Assembly: GCA_001600055.1 (NCBI GenBank)
Contig: BCIV01000008.1
Span: 310,001 to 374,000, forward strand
DNA length: 64,000 nucleotides
From: Filobasidium wieringae
Taxonomy: Eukaryota; Basidiomycota; Tremellomycetes; Filobasidiales; Filobasidiaceae
Direction: 5' to 3'
The notes under the pieces are model-generated. The model was given only the letters and a program-made list of their open reading frames with translations, made no database searches and had not been told where the DNA came from. Shown piece by piece: positions 60,057 to 64,000 of the stretch (its first letter is position 1; each line of letters starts with the position of its first letter). The position numbers and the translations under genes are program-made.

Positions 60057-62836
60057 TCAGCCTTGTGTGTTCCTCGCGGCTGCTTCGTCCTCCTCCTCTT
60101 CTTCTTTCTCTACGATCCGCTTGACACGGGGAAACCTCAGGGTCAACCCCATGCCAAACCCCTCTGATACAGTGATTTCTGAAGCCTTTATTACGACAGT
60201 GAACATGTCGGATCTGTTCAAGTACACATCGGGCTTGTCATCTAGTTTGGTTTTACTAAAGGTGACCCATTTTGGAGGGTTGACGCGATCAAATGGAATC
60301 CAGCGGGTCTCGTATCTCTTTCTATATGCTCGAAAGAATGAACATTAGAAGAGCTCGATCCGTAATCATGCATTTTGAGACTGACTGTAGCCACACAAAA
60401 TCACTTAAAGCTAATCCTCCACCAGCAGCACAAAACGTTGTGAACCTGTTCGTCCTGTTTAGCAATCATTCTCCCTAGTATATCGATATAAATCACAAAC
60501 TTACGTTGGAAGCGCTCCATCCTCAGGCGGTTCTTTCTCGTTTCTCAATCCACACAGTAGGGAGCCGATCTTTCCTCCCCTTTTACCGCTACCCCACCAG
60601 CCACCTTCAACTCAACATCAGTGCGGTCCACCATGGAGATACCACAGTAAGCAGCACTTACCCAACACCGTCAGATCCAGGGTTTCGCCCATATCGTCGG
60701 CATACTCTGCAAGACAGTACGCATCTCAGATGATAAACAAGATGCGGAACCAGCCGAAAAACTTGCCAGGTTTCACTTTTATCCAGCTCTCGCTTCGTCC
60801 GTTCATCTCGTAAGCGGACATGGGATTTTTGATAACTAGCCCTTCGCCTCTGCGATCGGAAGATCAGGATTAGCACGACAAGGTGGTTTCAGACCGGTCC
60901 TGAACTGACTTTGATCCGACAATATCCTTCAGTCTCATGTCGATGTCCTCTGCCGAGTTCCCATCCCATATGTCGGCCAACTCAAAACGTCCTGGAATGG
61001 GTTTAAACACCTTGCTGCTCGCGAGGACTTCTTTTCGCCGTCGTAATGTCTTCTGTGCTAGACTAGTACCATTGACCATGAGGATGTCGAACACTTTGAC
61101 TGGAGATTGTGAATACAAAGTCAGAGAGGAACATAGACCAAGCCCATGCCTAACTTACAGCATGGCCGAGCTGCGTCAGGTTGATTTGTCTTGTCTGAGA
61201 GCATTCCAGGGTCATCAGCATCAATGGCTAGCCGTAGTAGAATCGAAACCTTACCTAGAGCAGCAGTCTTGAGTGTTCCGAATGCTAGATAACGACCCAA
61301 AAGTGGATCGTATACCAACATCTCTCCGTCCAAGATACAGCTGTGACCGACTTAAATCAGCGATTGCGTGGGAGATTGGTCCTGAACAAACCGACTTTTG
61401 CACGTTTGGAGAGAACGCTCCATGGATAAAGGGCGTGAGAGTTCCTTCTCCAACGTGAGCTCCGTACAGGTACGTATAGTCTTTGGCTTTTCTGAGCAGT
61501 TCATGAGCACGATCAGTACATACCAGTCAGTCAGCGCGGTCTCACTAACCGTGAGCAATAAAAATACTCATTGCCTCTTTTATGCAATTGAATCCGCTCG
61601 CCGTCTATCTTCTCTTCGATGAAGAACTCTTTGGGCATGAACTTCACTATCGCCGCGAAATCGTGATTCGCCGTTCGTTTGCATAGTTGAGGCAAGAACG
61701 ACCTGAACAATTTGACTTCCGCTTCCTTTTACCGATAGGATTGGGTTTGATCAGAATTGATAAGACAGTAGGGATAAGCCGGAGGAACAACCTACTCCAG
61801 TCTCTAGTTTCTTCTCCTTGTCGACCAATGTCCAGCACACCCGCTTCAGATCGCTAGAGACGTTGAACAGTTCTTGGGCATCAGGGTGGAACACGGCCAA
61901 CACTGTTTTCTCTCGCACACTGATCTTTAGGTCTGGAGGCAAACAGCATTGAATCAGCAAAGAGGACGAAGAGATCAGAGTATGCTATATAGATGCACCT
62001 TTAAGGATGATCCTGATAAGCCACCGTTGTTGCTCTGCATTCATATGTTTCATAACCTGTCCGAATACTCTTACATGGGCGTCACTACAGTGAACACTTG
62101 TCAGTCAGCTCATTTCGATAATGATCAATAAGAAATGACCTACATCTTGTTGCCTCTAGTGACGGCTAACCGGTCCAGTAGCTGGTTCACGGCGTCGACC
62201 GTCCACTCATCTTCCGCCTTCGGAGGGACTTGTCTGGCTTTGATCGCCTCGTAACAGATCTGAGGGAAATCTCCCGTAGCTTCCTGCGCATTATAAGTTC
62301 CAACTCTCGTTTCTCCATGCAGCAGGATAGTACCCACTGAGCCTGGCCGAGGAATCTTCCAATGGATTAGCTTTTGAGCTGCTTCTGATTTGGGATCCAG
62401 GTCGAGAACGCGGACATAAACTTTAGCTAACTGAGATTCTTTCAACCCATAAACTGGTCTCTCTCTATCTCTCTGTAATAGAAAGACAAATTTCAACATC
62501 GAGCTCTAGAAATGAGTGTTTGGCTTACATCTGGCAAGAGCAACCGTATAAAGGGGTAAAGATCAGGTCCAGCGTACCCTCTGAGAAGCTAGATTACCGT
62601 AGTTGGATCAGCTGTACACGACATGTAATTTATAGCTCGAAATTCACCTCGAACATCTTGACCAAAAGATCTCTCCTCTTCTGAGGGTGGTCCCTTAACT
62701 GCTCGAAGAATCGGCATATCACATTGAAGGACGGCGAATGATGGTTGACCAAGCCTGGCGGCTTTTCGAGCGCATCTCCCTCTGTCGGATAAACAGGTGT
62801 TCTGACTGTGAACTCGGATGGAATACGAGTAGTCAT
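60057..62836 (-). CDS. LIG4: DNA ligase IV, catalytic half ending in a premature stop
   Basis: DNA ligase IV seals breaks in non-homologous end joining. From ATG 62836 the N-terminal DNA-binding domain has FNVICRFFEQLRDHPQKRRDLLV, PVYGLKESQLAKVYVRVL, GDFPQICYEAIKAR and LTI-type WTVDAVNQLLDRLA. The adenylation domain follows with the nucleotidyl lysine motif EEKIDGERIQLHKRG, DGEMLVYDPLLG, RGEGLVIKNP and SESWIKVKPEYADDMGETLDL. The OB fold has GGWWGSGKRGG, KPDVYLNRSDMFTVVIKASEI and GFGMGLTLRFPRVKRI. Ligases then continue to a linker and BRCT domains. Here the frame instead ends after a Glu-rich tail VEKEEEEEDEAAARNTQG at 60057. About ten introns are inferred. All catalytic motifs are intact. Confidence 0.9.
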
Positions 62837-63069
62837 ATTGTCGACATGCTTTGAGCTGGAGTGGTTCGGTCTTCGAGGGTTTCGACAGATCTAATCATCC
62901 GGTCGTGATCCAATCTCGGAAGCAAATTTCACCTGACTTTCGTTTGCTTAGTCATCATCGTTTTCGAGTCAAACCCGAAGATCAGTCGTATATTCGACAT
63001 TTTAGAACGTTCTTACCCAAAACTCGCTGGTTCGAAATTGACCGCATATACCAAGATAGATTCGCAGTC
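62837..63069. promoter_or_regulatory. Divergent promoter, LIG4 / HOM2
   Basis: 233 bases between start codons. It holds GAGTCA at 62966-62971, the core of a Gcn4-type site (TGACTC on the minus strand), and a related half site TTAGTCA near 62949. This fits amino-acid control of HOM2; the role is inferred. Confidence 0.4.
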
Positions 63070-64000
63070 ATGCCTTCCTCGCCACCACAAAACAAAATCA
63101 AGGTCGCCATCCTTGGAGCTACCGGTAGGTCCAGCCTGACTATTCCTCCAAGTCGAGAAAGGCTGAACACTATTGGTACCATCTAGGAACCGTTGGTCAG
63201 AGGTGCGAACCTGACCCTCGAGATTCTGCCACAATCCTTCATCAGTTGACTTTCAACCTTACATCACAGGTTCATCGAGCTCCTTGCAACCCACCCCTAC
63301 TTTGAGCTACACGTCCTTGCCGCCTCTTCCCGCTCGGCCGGTCAGGAATATGCTAAAGTTGTGAAATGGAAGCTCAAAACTCTCATCCCTGAGAATGTGA
63401 AGAAGATGATCGTTCAGGAGTGCAAGGAGGATGCCCCCGGAATCAAAGATTGCGGAGTCATCTTCAGTGGTCTTGACTCGGATGTGGCGGGCGATATCGG
63501 TTCGTGGGATTTCATTTCTTTGCATTAAATGCTGTTATTCAACTTTATTCTATCTCCTGTAGAGGCCGCTATGCGAAGAGCAGAGCTTGTCGTCTTTTCC
63601 AACGCCAGTAACTATCGACGAGATCCTATCGTACCTCTCGTCGTTCCACTGGTAAACCCTTCTCACTTTGACGTCATCGCTCACCAAAAGGCTTCCCTCG
63701 GTCTGGAGAAGGGTTACATCGTGTGCAATGCCAACTGTTCCACCACCGGAGTCGTTGTAGCCCTCAAGGCATTGGAAGACAAGTTCGGACCTTTGAGCAC
63801 TGTCATGTGCACCACGATGCAGGCCATCTCGGGAGCTGGATACCCAGGAGTTTCCTCCCTTGACATCCTGGATAACGTCGTTCCCCACATCGGAGGAGAG
63901 GAAGGAAAGATCGAGTGGGAGACCTCCAAGATCTTGGGTGGAGTTTCCGAGGACCAGAAAGGATTTGACTACCACTCTGCTCACCCCTTGAAGATCTCCG
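63070..64000 (+). CDS. HOM2: Aspartate-semialdehyde dehydrogenase, 3' truncated by window end
   Basis: This enzyme reduces aspartyl phosphate to aspartate semialdehyde on the way to methionine, threonine and isoleucine. Exons are 63070-63124, 63187-63202, 63270-63499 and 63563 to beyond 64000. The start MPSSPPQNKIKVAILGATG leads to the NADP-binding GATGTVGQRFIELL, where TVGQ comes from a 16-nt exon. Then come VLAASSRSAGQEY, VVFSNASNYRRD and PLVVPLVNPSH, and the catalytic cysteine in IVCNANCSTTGVVVALKAL. The reading frame is open at the window end, so about the last third is missing. Confidence 0.95.
63187..63202 (+). other. 16-nt micro-exon of HOM2
   Basis: CTAG|GAACCGTTGGTCAGAG|GTGCGA gives a 16-base exon that completes the GATGTVGQR nucleotide-binding loop. 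Skipping it would delete the loop and shift the frame. It is flanked by introns of 62 and 67 nt. Confidence 0.85.

Larger units (their letters stand above)
56609..60113. other. 3.5 kb segment inserted in DNA ligase IV
   Basis: The segment lies between a GTAGAG donor-like site after ligase codons RVKRI (60114) and the acceptor before the BRCT part (56609). A phase-0 join would give KRI followed by MSKEGMDARSILLNE, which would be a plausible ligase linker. As an intron it would be 3,505 nt, some fifty times longer than the others here. It carries its own ORFs on both strands, a TATA box and several repeats. I found no clear terminal inverted repeats or target-site duplication by eye. There is no run of N, so it is not a scaffold gap. 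Confidence 0.6.

Noticed and set aside
56609..60113. Scaffold gap as cause of the split ligase
   Set aside because: The region has no N run and contains structured ORFs and repeats, although a misassembly cannot be ruled out without reads.

Overview
This is nuclear DNA from a basidiomycete fungus, most likely a Tremellomycete related to Cryptococcus or Kwoniella. I infer this from the gene content and the gene structure: almost every gene is cut by many short introns (about 45-80 nt, GT..AG), genes are dense on both strands, and the conserved proteins are typical eukaryotic housekeeping proteins. No tRNA, rRNA, prokaryotic operon, CRISPR array or virus was recognised.

Layout. 1-10 kb: 3' end of a Ser-rich protein gene (+), ALG9 mannosyltransferase (-), an EFM3/FAM86-type eEF2 lysine methyltransferase (+), a 1.6 kb stretch with no convincing gene, a small orphan (-), and SEC66 (-). 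10-20.8 kb: a small orphan (-), a PX/DUF3818 protein like yeast YPR097W (-), the mitochondrial succinate-fumarate carrier SFC1 (-), a small mitochondrial-type protein (-), and a YPT35-like PX protein (-). 21-30 kb: a membrane-anchored heparinase II/III-like lyase (-), ubiquitin-ribosomal protein eL40 (-), 3-phosphoglycerate dehydrogenase SER3 (+), and a NIF3-family protein (+). 30-41 kb: xylulokinase (+), seipin (-), RAD51 (+), AP-1 sigma (+), mitochondrial phenylalanyl-tRNA synthetase MSF1 (-), and a LYR-motif protein (-). 41-54 kb: an ITFG1/TIP-like FG-GAP membrane protein (+), a triose-phosphate-transporter-family protein (-), a gene-poor 2.3 kb, and a large disordered tail-anchored protein (+). 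54.5-62.8 kb: DNA ligase IV (-), interrupted by 3.5 kb of foreign-looking sequence. 63-64 kb: aspartate-semialdehyde dehydrogenase HOM2 (+), cut by the window end.

The most unusual region is DNA ligase IV. Its adenylation and OB-fold half (60057-62836) ends in a stop codon. Its two BRCT domains lie 3.5 kb downstream on the same strand (54554-56608). The sequence between them carries its own TATA-box gene, an opposing ORF with 36-bp tandem repeats and a basic coiled-coil tail, and short repeats. Either an element has split the gene, or the gene has one giant intron hosting other genes.

Other notable points are two probable GC-AG introns (AP-1 sigma and the eEF2 methyltransferase), a 16-nt micro-exon in HOM2, an open frame joining the LYR gene to MSF1, a diverged dispersed repeat pair, and regulatory sites that match gene function (an MCB box before RAD51 and Gcn4-type sites before SER3 and HOM2). 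The genes do not form one pathway. Loose themes are DNA break repair (RAD51, LIG4), mitochondrial function (SFC1, MSF1, LYR protein), ER and lipid biology (ALG9, SEC66, seipin, PX proteins) and amino-acid synthesis (SER3, HOM2).
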